The notes beneath the pieces are model-generated. The model ran no database searches and was not told the DNA's origin. It was given only the letters and a program-made list of their open reading frames with translations. A DNA stretch of 44,261 bases from Desulfonatronospira sp964577315. Its GTDB lineage: Bacteria > Desulfobacterota > Desulfovibrionia > Desulfovibrionales > Desulfonatronovibrionaceae. Position numbers and translations under genes: made by a program. Positions 33,850 through 42,277 of this stretch are shown here, in pieces (the stretch's first letter is position 1; each line of letters opens with the position of its first letter). The stretch covers positions 1 to 44,261 of the forward strand of contig CAZNYT010000011.1 of assembly GCA_964577315.1 (NCBI GenBank). Direction: 5' to 3'.

Positions 33850-34488
33850 TTAATCCTCTAGGGTCTTTTCCAGTTCCGAAATGGCCTGCTCGTATTTTTC
33901 CGCCCACATAAGGACCTGGGCGTAATGGCGCCGCACCTGGTTGTCCCCGGGTTTGGCTTCCAGTACCTGCTGGTATTCCTGGATGGAGGAATCGTACTCC
34001 CCTTGCCAGCTGAGCACCTGGGCCAGCTTGAACCTGGCCTGGTGGTCCTCGGGGTTGTCCCGGAGGTGCTCCTGGTAAAGCTCCACCGCCCGGGGGTAGT
34101 CTTCCTGGAGGGCATAGATCTCGGCCAGCTCCAGGCGGGCCTCCTGGGAAAGCTCTTCTTGGGGCAGGGCGGCAAAAAGCTCCCGGGCCTGGTCCGTTTC
34201 CCCGGCCCAGTAATAGACCCGGGCCAGTTCCAATCGGGCCTCATCCAGGTCCGGCTTTTCCTGGAGGAGCTTCTCGTACTGGTTTATGGACTCCTGGTAG
34301 CGCTCCACGTAGCTAAGCAGCCGGGCCAGTTCCCACCTGGCCTGCCAATCCGGTATCTCGTCCTCAAACTCCGGGGAGATCCTCTCTTGCTCTAGCCCGG
34401 GATCCCCAGCGGGTTCCTGGGCCAAGATCAGGCAGGGCAAGGTAACCACAAGAATCGCGGTTAGGGTGCTTAAAACGTATCTTTTCAT
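33850..34488 (-). CDS. Periplasmic TPR protein
   Basis: This 212-residue exported protein has a signal peptide (about 1-23, LPCLILAQ) and about five TPR units covering the remainder (for example YVERYQESINQYEKLLQEKP and YPRAVELYQEHLRDNPEDHQ). ATG 34488 is chosen because it gives the signal peptide, has GGGGG upstream and overlaps the preceding gene by ATGA; the longer frame gives no sensible N-terminus. It probably binds or guides the polysaccharide export machine. The cysteine in LPCLI is not a good lipobox. Confidence 0.8.
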   Translation of the reverse strand: MKRYVLSTLTAILVVTLPCLILAQEPAGDPGLEQERISPEFEDEIPDWQARWELARLLSYVERYQESINQYEKLLQEKPDLDEARLELARVYYWAGETDQARELFAALPQEELSQEARLELAEIYALQEDYPRAVELYQEHLRDNPEDHQARFKLAQVLSWQGEYDSSIQEYQQVLEAKPGDNQVRRHYAQVLMWAEKYEQAISELEKTLED

Positions 34489-34997
34489 GGCTTTTCCCCC
34501 AAAATCCGGTAATAAATGTCTATGGCTTCCCGAAGCTCGCCCTGGCTGGTCAGGATCCGGGCCCGAAGAAAAAGCGCGTTTCTCCAGTCGGGTTTTTTCT
34601 CCAGGGCTTTGTCCGCCTTTTTGAGGGCGGACTCGTGGCTTCCTTCCCACCAGAGAATTTGAGCCAGCTTGAACCATGCATAAGGTTCCCCGGGATAATG
34701 TCGGGTCAGCTCGGAGAAAGTCTCGCGGGCCTTTTGGAGGCGATCCGCAGCCAGGTAGGCATCCCCCAGGCGGTCCAGGATGCGGGGGCTCTTTTTGCCC
34801 TCTTCCCAGGCCCGGAGATAGTATGTTGCTGCCTGGGAATAATCCCCCTGGTCAAAGGCCTGCTGTGCGTTACGCCACAGTATTTGCTCCCGGTGCAGCT
34901 GGGTATAGGCCCAGGGGGCCAGAGCGGCCAGAGCCGCGAGCAAAAGTATATACCCCAGGTACTGCCTTGCTTTGGGACTGCTGAACAAGGAGTGCAT
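34485..34997 (-). CDS. Membrane-anchored TPR protein
   Basis: This 170-residue protein has one N-terminal membrane segment (about 12-32) and then four TPR-like units (QQAFDQGDYSQAATYYLRAW onwards) facing the periplasm. It overlaps the next TPR gene by 4 bp, and the STAS gene is 18 bp upstream. The three consecutive TPR proteins likely form one periplasmic scaffold between the inner-membrane synthase and the outer-membrane barrel. Confidence 0.78.
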   Translation of the reverse strand: MHSLFSSPKARQYLGYILLLAALAALAPWAYTQLHREQILWRNAQQAFDQGDYSQAATYYLRAWEEGKKSPRILDRLGDAYLAADRLQKARETFSELTRHYPGEPYAWFKLAQILWWEGSHESALKKADKALEKKPDWRNALFLRARILTSQGELREAIDIYYRILGEKP

Positions 34998-35015
34998 CCT
35001 TCCCGTAAGTGATGT

Positions 35016-35357
35016 TTATGAATTCAGCGATTGCACCGCGCTCTGCTCATCCGGATGGATTTCGAATACCTCCTTGTCCAGCCGGGTAATGGATAAAAGC
35101 TTAGCCACGTTAGCCCCCACGTTGAACAAGACCAGCCCGCCTCGACCGCGCACGGTTTTCAGAGTGGCCAGGAGTGCGGACAAGCCTGAGCTGTCCATGA
35201 ATTCGATGTTGGAAAGGTCCAGGGCTATATACAGGTTGTCCTGGAAAACGTAGTCCACCATGGTGCTTTTGAAGGCCGGGGCATTGCCGGAATCCAGCCT
35301 TTTTTCCAGGGGCCTGACCACCAGAACCCGTCCCTGCTTTTGGGTTTCCATTTCCAT
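35016..35357 (-). CDS. STAS-domain anti-sigma-factor-antagonist-like protein
   Basis: This 113-residue single-domain protein has the SpoIIAA/RsbV signature IEFMDSSGLSALL near 51-63; by analogy Ser57 is the phosphorylated residue. Such proteins switch partners: when dephosphorylated they bind a kinase/anti-sigma factor or another target. The adjacent gene encodes a PP2C phosphatase that would activate it. It is the third gene of the exopolysaccharide run, so its output may be the export or synthase machinery or a transcription factor. AGGAG lies 9 bp before the ATG. Confidence 0.88.
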   Translation of the reverse strand: MEMETQKQGRVLVVRPLEKRLDSGNAPAFKSTMVDYVFQDNLYIALDLSNIEFMDSSGLSALLATLKTVRGRGGLVLFNVGANVAKLLSITRLDKEVFEIHPDEQSAVQSLNS

Positions 35358-35375
35358 ATCTTTAGCTCCTGATTT

Positions 35376-36536
35376 TTATCCCGGATTAGGGTTGGAAATC
35401 TTTCGGACGTGCAAAGCGGTCAGATCGTCCTGGAATCCTACTATTCCCGGGGCGGATTCGGCCACCATACGCGGCAGGCTGTGCAGGTCAAGCCCATCTC
35501 TTTGCATAAGGCCGGCGCAAAGATCCCGGAACGGCTCGTATCCCAGTATGCCCTCGCCCTGAATACTGCATTCGTAAAACCCGTCGGTATAAAGGAGTAG
35601 ATTCCAGTTTCCCTTGCATTCCAGGATCCGGGTCTGGACATCAGTTTCCAGCAGGCCTAGCAGGGTGGTTGTGGCCTCAAGCTCCTTGAAATCAGACTCA
35701 TCCCGGAAAAATCCCGGACAATGACCGGCGTTTACGTATTCCATGCAGTTATTTTCAGGATGCACATCCGCACCCATCAGGGTGACAAAATCCCCGCTGT
35801 TGCCCATGGTTTGTATGAGTTGCCGGTTCAGCCTCTGTACCAGCAGGGACAAGGGAAGTGCCTTGTGTTCATCAAAATGGAAAACGGTCCGGACCATGGC
35901 CATTAAAAAAGCTGCCCTGGCCCCGTGCCCGGATACGTCCGCTACCAGGCACCTCAGACCCCCGCCGGGCAGGGAGAGATAATCGAAATAGTCCCCACCG
36001 GTGAGCCCCGAAGGATGATACATGCCCTGAACCAGAAGGTTGCCTGCCTGATAAGCGGATTCTGGCATGACGCTGCGCTGCAAATCGTACATGTCCTCCA
36101 GTTCCCGCGCCAGGGCCCTGCTTTTTTCCCGGGCTTCCTGCCAGGCTCGCTTTAGCTCCAGGTGGGTCCGGATCCTGGCCCGGACCACCGGTATGTGAAA
36201 GGGCTTGGTAATGTAGTCTACAGCCCCGACTTCCAAGCCATGGGTTTCGTCTTCTATCTGGGAGCTGGCAGTGAGAAAGATAACCGGGATATGGGAAGTG
36301 TTCGGGTTCGCCTTTATCTTCTGGCACACCTGGTAACCGTCCATACCGGGCATGTTGATGTCCAGAAGCACCAGGTCCGGGGGATGGTCCCCATGGATCA
36401 GCTGCAGTGCCTTGTCTCCGTCCAGGGCAGTCATGATCCGGTACTCTGACTTTAAAAGATTGGCCAGAATTCTCAGGTTTTGAGGATGATCATCCACCAG
36501 GAGCAATCTCGCCCCTTGTACATTGTGTTCCTTCAT
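35376..36536 (-). CDS. Receiver-PP2C (SpoIIE/RsbU-type) serine phosphatase
   Basis: This 386-residue protein has a complete receiver domain (about 8-125) with the acidic pair DD15-16, phospho-acceptor Asp59 (LLDINMPGMDG) and Lys111 (YITKPF). A coiled-coil linker (about 128-155) leads to a PP2C-type phosphatase with metal-binding motifs GGDYFDY (near 180), ADVSGHG (near 199) and GFQDDLTAL near the end. It should dephosphorylate the neighbouring STAS protein when its receiver is phosphorylated. No RsbW-like kinase domain is attached. ATG 36536 with GGGAG upstream is preferred to TTG 36590, which overlaps the pilD gene. Confidence 0.9.
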   Translation of the reverse strand: MKEHNVQGARLLLVDDHPQNLRILANLLKSEYRIMTALDGDKALQLIHGDHPPDLVLLDINMPGMDGYQVCQKIKANPNTSHIPVIFLTASSQIEDETHGLEVGAVDYITKPFHIPVVRARIRTHLELKRAWQEAREKSRALARELEDMYDLQRSVMPESAYQAGNLLVQGMYHPSGLTGGDYFDYLSLPGGGLRCLVADVSGHGARAAFLMAMVRTVFHFDEHKALPLSLLVQRLNRQLIQTMGNSGDFVTLMGADVHPENNCMEYVNAGHCPGFFRDESDFKELEATTTLLGLLETDVQTRILECKGNWNLLLYTDGFYECSIQGEGILGYEPFRDLCAGLMQRDGLDLHSLPRMVAESAPGIVGFQDDLTALHVRKISNPNPG

Positions 36537-36568
36537 AATCCGCTCCCGCAGCTGGGATTCTGCCTGTG

Positions 36569-37336
36569 TCAGCTCAAATACCACATCCAAATGGTTTCCC
36601 CGGCCAGGATATAGATTACTGCGCCCAAGGCCAGAAAGGGGCCAAATGGTATCGGGGTCTGCATGGTGTTTGTCCCGGAGGTCTTGAGGTAGAACAGGGA
36701 GGCTGCAAGTCCCAGCAAGGCGGCGGCAAACACCAGGATGGGCAGGCCCTGCCAGCCCACCAAAGCCCCCAGCATGAGCATGAGCTTTACGTCCCCGGTA
36801 CCCAGACCTTCCACTTTTTTAAGGATTTTATAAGCCCATTGTAGAAGCAAAAAGAAGCCCGCCCCGATAATTGCGCCCAGAAAGGCGTCCAGCCAGGGCA
36901 GGGGGAGGATGAAGCTTGCTGCCAAGGCCAGGCCGGCCCCGGGCAGGGTGATAATATCAGGTAGAATGTAGATCTTGAGGTCAATAAAGGAGGCTATGAT
37001 CAAGAGCCCGGTAAAGAACATGTATATCAGCCACACTGGTCCGAGGCCGAACTTAAGGGCCAGGAGCAAAGCCAGCACCCCGGAGATGGCCTCAACTGCC
37101 GGATACACGGGACTTATTCGACTTTCGCAGGCCCTGCATCTGCCCCGCAGCAGCAGATAGCTTAGCAAAGGGATGTTCTCCCACCAGGAAAGGGAATGCC
37201 CGCAGCCGGGACAGTGCGATCCGGGACGGATTATGGAGTCACCAGTAAGGTAGCGATGGATGCAGACATTGTAGAAGCTGCCCAGGCAGAGCCCAGCGAT
37301 CAGGGCGATAACCGGGAAAAGTTGCCATTGTTCCAT
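36569..37336 (-). CDS. pilD: Prepilin peptidase / N-methyltransferase (A24 family)
   Basis: This 255-residue integral membrane enzyme cleaves and N-methylates type IV prepilins and pseudopilins. The zinc-binding loop CPGCGHSLSWWENIPLLSYL with a second CRAC pair lies near 42-70. The catalytic aspartates are in FIDLKIYILPD (near 126) and GTGDVKLM (near 180). ATG 37336 has AGGA 7 bp upstream; the longer frame adds 15 unlikely residues. It is the first gene of the minus-strand run and should serve the PilT/PilU pilus system, not obviously the polysaccharide genes. Confidence 0.94.
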   Translation of the reverse strand: MEQWQLFPVIALIAGLCLGSFYNVCIHRYLTGDSIIRPGSHCPGCGHSLSWWENIPLLSYLLLRGRCRACESRISPVYPAVEAISGVLALLLALKFGLGPVWLIYMFFTGLLIIASFIDLKIYILPDIITLPGAGLALAASFILPLPWLDAFLGAIIGAGFFLLLQWAYKILKKVEGLGTGDVKLMLMLGALVGWQGLPILVFAAALLGLAASLFYLKTSGTNTMQTPIPFGPFLALGAVIYILAGETIWMWYLS

Positions 37337-37675
37337 GTAAAAGTCCTGGTGAATTTGGTGAAATGTGGTGAATAGATGCAACTTGTTTAGCCACGATCCA
37401 GGTCCAGAGTCAATAAACCGCTAAGCAATAACTATGCTAACTTATCCTTGATTTTTGCCATCAAGATAGATAATATTAAATGTTTATATAATCTGGAGAG
37501 TCAAAAGTTTTCGTGCAATTATCTGGATCTATTTTTTAGAGTTGCAATTGTCTGCAGTCATTCAGATATAACTTTCTAAAATTATTGGCTTTTGTTCTTT
37601 GACTATTAACCATTAACTGATAACTTTTAACTCTCAAGATATAATGCTAATCTCCTGAAAGGAGGAAACTGGATA
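37337..37675. other. AT-rich divergent intergenic region with short repeats
   Basis: This 339-bp space between pilD and the CoA-ligase gene has no credible gene. It carries a copy of the dispersed motif (GTGGTGAATAGATGC, with CTTGTTTAGCC following) at about 37365-37389, matching 21738-21765. An ACTTTTAACTCTCAAG segment (37625-37640) is also found at about 9096-9111. A TATAAT box at 37487-37492 has no good -35 partner. The ribosome site GGAGG is at 37661-37665. Confidence 0.5.
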
Positions 37676-38941
37676 ATGACCCGCAAGGATCGCACTGAAG
37701 GCATTCTGACCCGCAAGGAAGTACTGGATTATGGAGAGAGAGACAAGTATTACCAGATTCAGCTCAAGGATCTGCTGAGTTATGCCTACAGGTATTCCGA
37801 GGATGTAAAGAAGCGCTTTGACAGGGCCCAGTTCAACGTGGACAAGTTCAGCAGCCTGTCCGATCTCAAGCACATTCCCATTCTCAAGAAAAAAGAGCTC
37901 ATATTCTTGCAGTCCATGGGGCCGCGTCTGGGCGGTCTTTTAACCAAGGATTTGGGAGAACTCAAGCGTATTTTCATGTCCCCGGGTCCCATTTTTGATC
38001 CTGAGGACCGTTCCGACGATTACTGGGGCTGGACCGAAGGGTTTTACGCCACCGGATTCAGGGCAGGGGACATAGTCCAGGTTACTTTCAATTATCACTT
38101 GGCCCCGGCTGGGCTCATGTTTGAAGAGCCCCTGCGCAATATCGGCTGCTCCGTGGTTCCGGCCGGACCGGGGAACACCAATACCCAGCTGGAAATGATG
38201 CAAAAGCTGCGGGTAACCGGTTTTGTGGGCACTCCCAGCTATCTTATGCATCTGGCTCAGAAAGGCGAGGAAAAGGGACTGAACCTGAGAAAGGATCTCT
38301 TCTTGGAAGTGGGTTTTGTCACCGGGGAAAAGTTTTCGGAAAAGATGCGCTCCACCCTGGAAAAGAAGTTTGACCTCATTATGCGCCAGGGATACGGGAC
38401 TGCAGACGTGGGCAGCATCGGCTACGAATGCTTCCACAAGAACGGGCTGCATATTTCCAACCGGGCCTTCGTGGAGATATGCCATCCGGATACCGGGATC
38501 CCCCTCAAGGAAGGGGAGGTGGGCGAGATTGTGGTTACCTCCTTTAATAAGACCTATCCCTTGATTCGCCTGGCCACTGGGGATCTGTCCTATTTGGAGT
38601 CCACCCCCTGCCCCTGCGGCAGGACTTCCCCCCGCCTGGGAAGTATTGTGGGCCGGGTGGATACCACTGCCAGGATCAAGGGCATGTTCGTTTATCCCCA
38701 CCAAGTGGAGCAGGTGATAGCTGATTTCGAGGAAATCAAGAGGTGGCAGATAGAGGTTACCAACCCTGGAGGGATAGACGAGATGACCCTGTATATAGAG
38801 GCCTCCAACTTTAAGAACGACTCCGAGTTGCTGCACCAGTTCCGGGAAAAGATCAAGATCAGGCCGGAGCTCAAGGTGCTCAGCCCGGGTACTTTACCGC
38901 CGCAAGTCAGGCCCATTGAGGACAAAAGAACGTGGGAATAA
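37676..38941 (+). CDS. Phenylacetate-CoA ligase family (AMP-forming) enzyme
   Basis: This 421-residue adenylate-forming enzyme resembles PaaK, which activates aryl acetates to CoA thioesters. Visible landmarks are GFVGTPSYLMHLA near 183, RQGYGTADVGSIGYEC near 238-253, the ADP-contact RLATGDLSY near 300 and the Zn-like CPCGRTSPRLGSIVGRVD near 312-329. The substrate could be another aryl or fatty acid; in anaerobes such genes also serve amino-acid fermentation products. The usual N-terminal P-loop (SSGTTG) is not evident, the corresponding stretch reading MSPGPIFDP. Downstream, the ChaN gene overlaps its end. Confidence 0.85.
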   Translation: MTRKDRTEGILTRKEVLDYGERDKYYQIQLKDLLSYAYRYSEDVKKRFDRAQFNVDKFSSLSDLKHIPILKKKELIFLQSMGPRLGGLLTKDLGELKRIFMSPGPIFDPEDRSDDYWGWTEGFYATGFRAGDIVQVTFNYHLAPAGLMFEEPLRNIGCSVVPAGPGNTNTQLEMMQKLRVTGFVGTPSYLMHLAQKGEEKGLNLRKDLFLEVGFVTGEKFSEKMRSTLEKKFDLIMRQGYGTADVGSIGYECFHKNGLHISNRAFVEICHPDTGIPLKEGEVGEIVVTSFNKTYPLIRLATGDLSYLESTPCPCGRTSPRLGSIVGRVDTTARIKGMFVYPHQVEQVIADFEEIKRWQIEVTNPGGIDEMTLYIEASNFKNDSELLHQFREKIKIRPELKVLSPGTLPPQVRPIEDKRTWE

Positions 38942-40089
38942 CCAGCTCCATCCTGGGCACTTTCATCCTGGGCTTGCTGATTTTTTCCATGGTTAGTTGT
39001 GCCCCCAAGCATGCGGCTCAGCTGGAAGATATCGAGCCTGAGCCCGGCGAGTTTTTTTCCGGGGAAGGCAAGCCTCTGGATGGTGTTGATCTTAAGGCTC
39101 ACCTGGAGGACAAGGATTTTATCCTGGTGGGCGAGAGCCACGACAATCCCTGCGATCACAAGGTCCAAGCCCGGATAATGAATCTGTTGAGCGAGACCGG
39201 GTCGGATTTTGTGCTGGGCCTGGAAATGGTCGGGATCCGCGGGCAAGAGGTCCTGGACGAATTCAACCGGGGCGAAATTGATCTTGCCGAGCTTCCGGAA
39301 AAACTGGACTGGGAAAAGAACTGGGGCCACGAATTTGATCTGTACGAGCCTGTTTTCAGGAAGGCCCGGGAACTCGGGGTCCCTGTCAAAGCCTTGAACC
39401 TGCCCCCAGGAATTTCCAGGCAAATAAGTCACCACGGTCTGGACAGCCTGGGATGGGAAGAAAGGATCTATTACCTCCCGGACGAGATTATATCCCCGCC
39501 CGAGGCCCAGATTGAGTTTTTGCAGGAGCAGTTCGGGATACACCAGGACTTTATTCCCGAGGACAGAGCGGATGTGGAGCAATTCATCCAGGCCCAGTCC
39601 GCCTGGGATACCCAGATGGCCAGGATGGCCCTGTATTGGAAGGACAAAACTTCCTTTCAGGTAGTGGTTCTGGCGGGCAGCGAGCATGTCCGCCAGGGCT
39701 GGGGCATAGAGCACCGCCTGCAAGAGATGGATCCTGAAGCGAGCATTACCCGTGTAATGCCAGTGCGGGATCTGCAGGATATTGGCCCAGATGAGCCTTT
39801 TTATTTTTTCTGTCCGCCTAGGGAACGGGACATGCGCCTGGGATTGGTAGCCAGGGAGGACAAAGGAGAGATCTTTTTACAGGGAGTGGTTCAGGACAGC
39901 ATCGCGGAAAAGGCCGGTTTGAGGAAGGGGGACGTGATACTGCAGATATCAGGCAGGGCAGTCTCCGAGTTGGCTGACTTGCATCACGGGGCTATGGAGG
40001 CCATGGAGGCCGAATCCCCCCTGAAGCTTGAGATCCGCAGAAACGGGGAGATCAAGGTTTTTGAACTGGATGTAAGTCCGGAGGAATAA
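38932..40089 (+). CDS. ChaN-family lipoprotein with C-terminal PDZ domain
   Basis: This 385-residue lipoprotein has a lipobox MVSC at about residue 23 and a ChaN (haem-regulated iron-uptake) domain at about 50-285, with FILVGESHDNPCDH near 64-77, GLEMVG near 98 and VVLAGSEHVRQGWG near 246-259. A PDZ module follows (about 298-380: VVQDSIAEKAGLRKGDVILQ). This combination suggests an outer-surface or periplasmic haem or peptide-binding protein. GTG 38932 overlaps the CoA-ligase stop by 10 bp. Confidence 0.85.
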   Translation: MGITSSILGTFILGLLIFSMVSCAPKHAAQLEDIEPEPGEFFSGEGKPLDGVDLKAHLEDKDFILVGESHDNPCDHKVQARIMNLLSETGSDFVLGLEMVGIRGQEVLDEFNRGEIDLAELPEKLDWEKNWGHEFDLYEPVFRKARELGVPVKALNLPPGISRQISHHGLDSLGWEERIYYLPDEIISPPEAQIEFLQEQFGIHQDFIPEDRADVEQFIQAQSAWDTQMARMALYWKDKTSFQVVVLAGSEHVRQGWGIEHRLQEMDPEASITRVMPVRDLQDIGPDEPFYFFCPPRERDMRLGLVAREDKGEIFLQGVVQDSIAEKAGLRKGDVILQISGRAVSELADLHHGAMEAMEAESPLKLEIRRNGEIKVFELDVSPEE

Positions 40090-40091
40090 AC

Positions 40092-40916
40092 TTGCCGGAA
40101 CTTCCGGAAATCGAGACCATTGCTTCCGGGCTGAAGCCCCTGGTCCAGGGTGAATGTATCCGGGATATTTATTTGCTGCATGGACCAGTGGTGCGCGGGG
40201 ATGATCTCTTGTTCCAGAAAAGGCTTCTGTGGCGCAGGATTCAATCTGTCCGGCGCCGGGCCAAATTGCTCATCATGGATTTGGACTCCACCCTGCACTT
40301 GGTGTTTCACTTGAAGATGACAGGGAAGGTGTGGATTCCTGACGGTGAGACTCCGCCCAACAAACACACCCACCTGGTATTGAAGCTGGATAATCAGAAA
40401 TATATTTTTTTCGAGGATCAGCGCAAGTTCGGCTATGTTGCTGCCATGACCTCTGAGGAGCTCCAGTCCTGGGATTTTTTTTCCACCCTGGGGCCAGAGC
40501 CGCTGGAGATGTCCGAAAGCGATTTCGTGTCCAATCTCAAGAACAGAAAGGCCAGGATCAAGTCCTTGCTTCTGGATCAAAAAACAGTGGCCGGGATAGG
40601 GAATATCTACGCGGACGAGGCTTTGTACTTGGCAGGGATCCATCCTTGTACCCGGGCCTGGGATTTGTCCCGGCAGGGATTAGCCAGTTTGTTTCATGGC
40701 TTGCAAAGGGTTTTAAATGCTGCCATCAAGGCCGGGGGGAGCTCCTTTCGCGATTACCGCAATGCCCTGGGGACTGCCGGGCAGTTCCAAGAGAATTTCC
40801 AGGTATACGGGAAGAAGGGGTTGCCCTGTCCGGCATGCAATGCCATGATTCAATCCGAAAAGGTCTCCAATCGGACTTCCTGTTTCTGTCCAAACTGTCA
40901 AAAAGAACCAATGTAA
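40092..40916 (+). CDS. mutM: Formamidopyrimidine-DNA glycosylase
   Basis: This 274-residue DNA repair enzyme removes 8-oxoguanine and formamidopyrimidines. The start is TTG 40092, fixed by the conserved catalytic N-terminus PELPEIETI (Pro2, Glu3) and by GGAGG just upstream, inside the previous stop region. Lys58 lies in RRRAKLL and HLKMTGK follows. The helix-two-turn-helix segment GIGNIYADEALYLAGIHP is near 167-184. The C-terminal zinc finger CPAC...CFCPNC is complete. Confidence 0.95.
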   Translation: MPELPEIETIASGLKPLVQGECIRDIYLLHGPVVRGDDLLFQKRLLWRRIQSVRRRAKLLIMDLDSTLHLVFHLKMTGKVWIPDGETPPNKHTHLVLKLDNQKYIFFEDQRKFGYVAAMTSEELQSWDFFSTLGPEPLEMSESDFVSNLKNRKARIKSLLLDQKTVAGIGNIYADEALYLAGIHPCTRAWDLSRQGLASLFHGLQRVLNAAIKAGGSSFRDYRNALGTAGQFQENFQVYGKKGLPCPACNAMIQSEKVSNRTSCFCPNCQKEPM

Positions 40917-40919
40917 GTA

Positions 40920-41993
40920 ATGTCTGCTTCGAATAACAAGCCGTATTCCCCTCTCAGCTACAAGGAGCTGAACGAAACCTTGAACAGGCTGGGAGTGCAC
41001 AATCATACCGATTGGATTGCAGTCATCCTGTTTATCCGGAATCTATTGCCCAGGTTCAGCGTTATCGACCAGGAGCAAAAATCCCGTCTGCAAAGGGAAG
41101 TTTTGGCTATGGTGGAGAAAAGGGATTTTTCACATGAAAATCTGGAGAGAGTTGTTCGCTCCTTGCAAGAGGGTTTCACGGATCGCTTGCAGGACAGTCT
41201 GGGCCTTATGGAGCAGAAACTGGCCAATGAACAGCAGTTGAACACCACCCTGCTTTCGGAGATACAGGTTTTGGTGGAGGAATTCAGAAAGTCAGTGCAC
41301 CGCCAGAGCACGGACCTGGAGGAGTTCGGGGAGCAAACGGTCTCGGATATAGAGCAGCAAAAGGATCCTTCAGAGATAATAAGCTATATCCGCGACACCA
41401 TCCAGGAGATAGTCTCCCATTCCCAAAAGGAGGCTCAGAATTGGGAGGAAAGGGCCAAATCCCTGGAGTTTTACGCCAAGTACGATCACCTCCTGACCAG
41501 TCTGTACAACCGTAGCTGGCTGGATGAGCATCTACCCGGTCTGGTGGAGCAACATATGGAGTCCGGGAGCTCATTATCCCTGCTCATGATAGACGTGGAT
41601 CACTTCAAGAAAATAAACGACAATTTGGGGCATTTGGTGGGGGATGACGTGCTCAAGGCCCTAAGCAAGCTAACCAAGGCCCATTCTGACGTAGGGGGAG
41701 GGTTTGCCTGCCGTTACGGGGGAGAGGAGCTTTGCATCATTTTTCGGGACACGGACGAGGAGCTGGCCAAGGTTCGGGCTGAGGAGCTGCGCAAGGAAGT
41801 TTGCAACTACAACTTTGTACCCCGCAAGAGCACCGGAGAATTGGGGGATCCCCTGCAATTCACCATCAGCATCGGGGTGGCCCAGCTGCAGCAGGGCTAC
41901 GACTCCAGCCAACTCATAAGCGCTGCGGACAAGGCCCTGTACCGGGCCAAGGATTCCGGGCGCAACAGGGTTGTGACCTATTCCCAGATTTGA
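40920..41993 (+). CDS. Diguanylate cyclase (GGDEF), soluble
   Basis: This 357-residue protein has a helical, coiled-coil-rich N-terminal region (about 1-185) and a GGDEF domain (about 186-357). The active site reads RYGGEEL at 265-271 and the metal site MIDVDHFKKIND near 223-234, so it should make c-di-GMP. The product-inhibition I-site RxxD is missing; the place reads HSD. There is no membrane segment. It begins 3 bp after mutM. A PilZ protein and a polysaccharide synthase operon in the window are possible c-di-GMP targets. Confidence 0.93.
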   Translation: MSASNNKPYSPLSYKELNETLNRLGVHNHTDWIAVILFIRNLLPRFSVIDQEQKSRLQREVLAMVEKRDFSHENLERVVRSLQEGFTDRLQDSLGLMEQKLANEQQLNTTLLSEIQVLVEEFRKSVHRQSTDLEEFGEQTVSDIEQQKDPSEIISYIRDTIQEIVSHSQKEAQNWEERAKSLEFYAKYDHLLTSLYNRSWLDEHLPGLVEQHMESGSSLSLLMIDVDHFKKINDNLGHLVGDDVLKALSKLTKAHSDVGGGFACRYGGEELCIIFRDTDEELAKVRAEELRKEVCNYNFVPRKSTGELGDPLQFTISIGVAQLQQGYDSSQLISAADKALYRAKDSGRNRVVTYSQI

Positions 41994-42016
41994 TCATTCC
42001 CGGGCACCACTCCTGT

Positions 42017-42277
42017 TCAAGAGCGGCGGTTCTGTTTCAGGAGGGATTTGGCAATCTCCAGGTCGTAAAGCTTCAAGGGATCCTGCTTGTTCTTGTCGTA
42101 CATGGAAGCAGCCCGCCTAATGATATCCATGTCCAGCCAACCGTGTCTTTCCCAGATTTCAGGGTGATCCTGGTTCCAAAGCCTGAACTCTATGGTTCCC
42201 TCGTTATCCCGGACATACATGCGTTCCTTCTTGTTCCTGGGGTCTGGGTAGTAATAAATTCCTTCAGGTGCTTGCAT
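42017..42277 (-). CDS. Small conserved-looking protein of unknown function
   Basis: This 86-residue soluble protein is rich in aromatic and charged residues (start MQAPEGIYYYPDP, later RLWNQDHPEIWERHGWLDMD). AGGAG lies 7 bp before ATG 42277. I recognise no domain; there is no signal peptide. It is convergent with the diguanylate cyclase gene, 23 bp away. Confidence 0.65.
   Translation of the reverse strand: MQAPEGIYYYPDPRNKKERMYVRDNEGTIEFRLWNQDHPEIWERHGWLDMDIIRRAASMYDKNKQDPLKLYDLEIAKSLLKQNRRS

Noticed and set aside
33850..34677. Longer 275-residue form of the periplasmic TPR protein
   Set aside because: The extra N-terminal part overlaps the upstream TPR gene and lacks a signal peptide; ATG 34488 gives a proper signal peptide and ribosome site.
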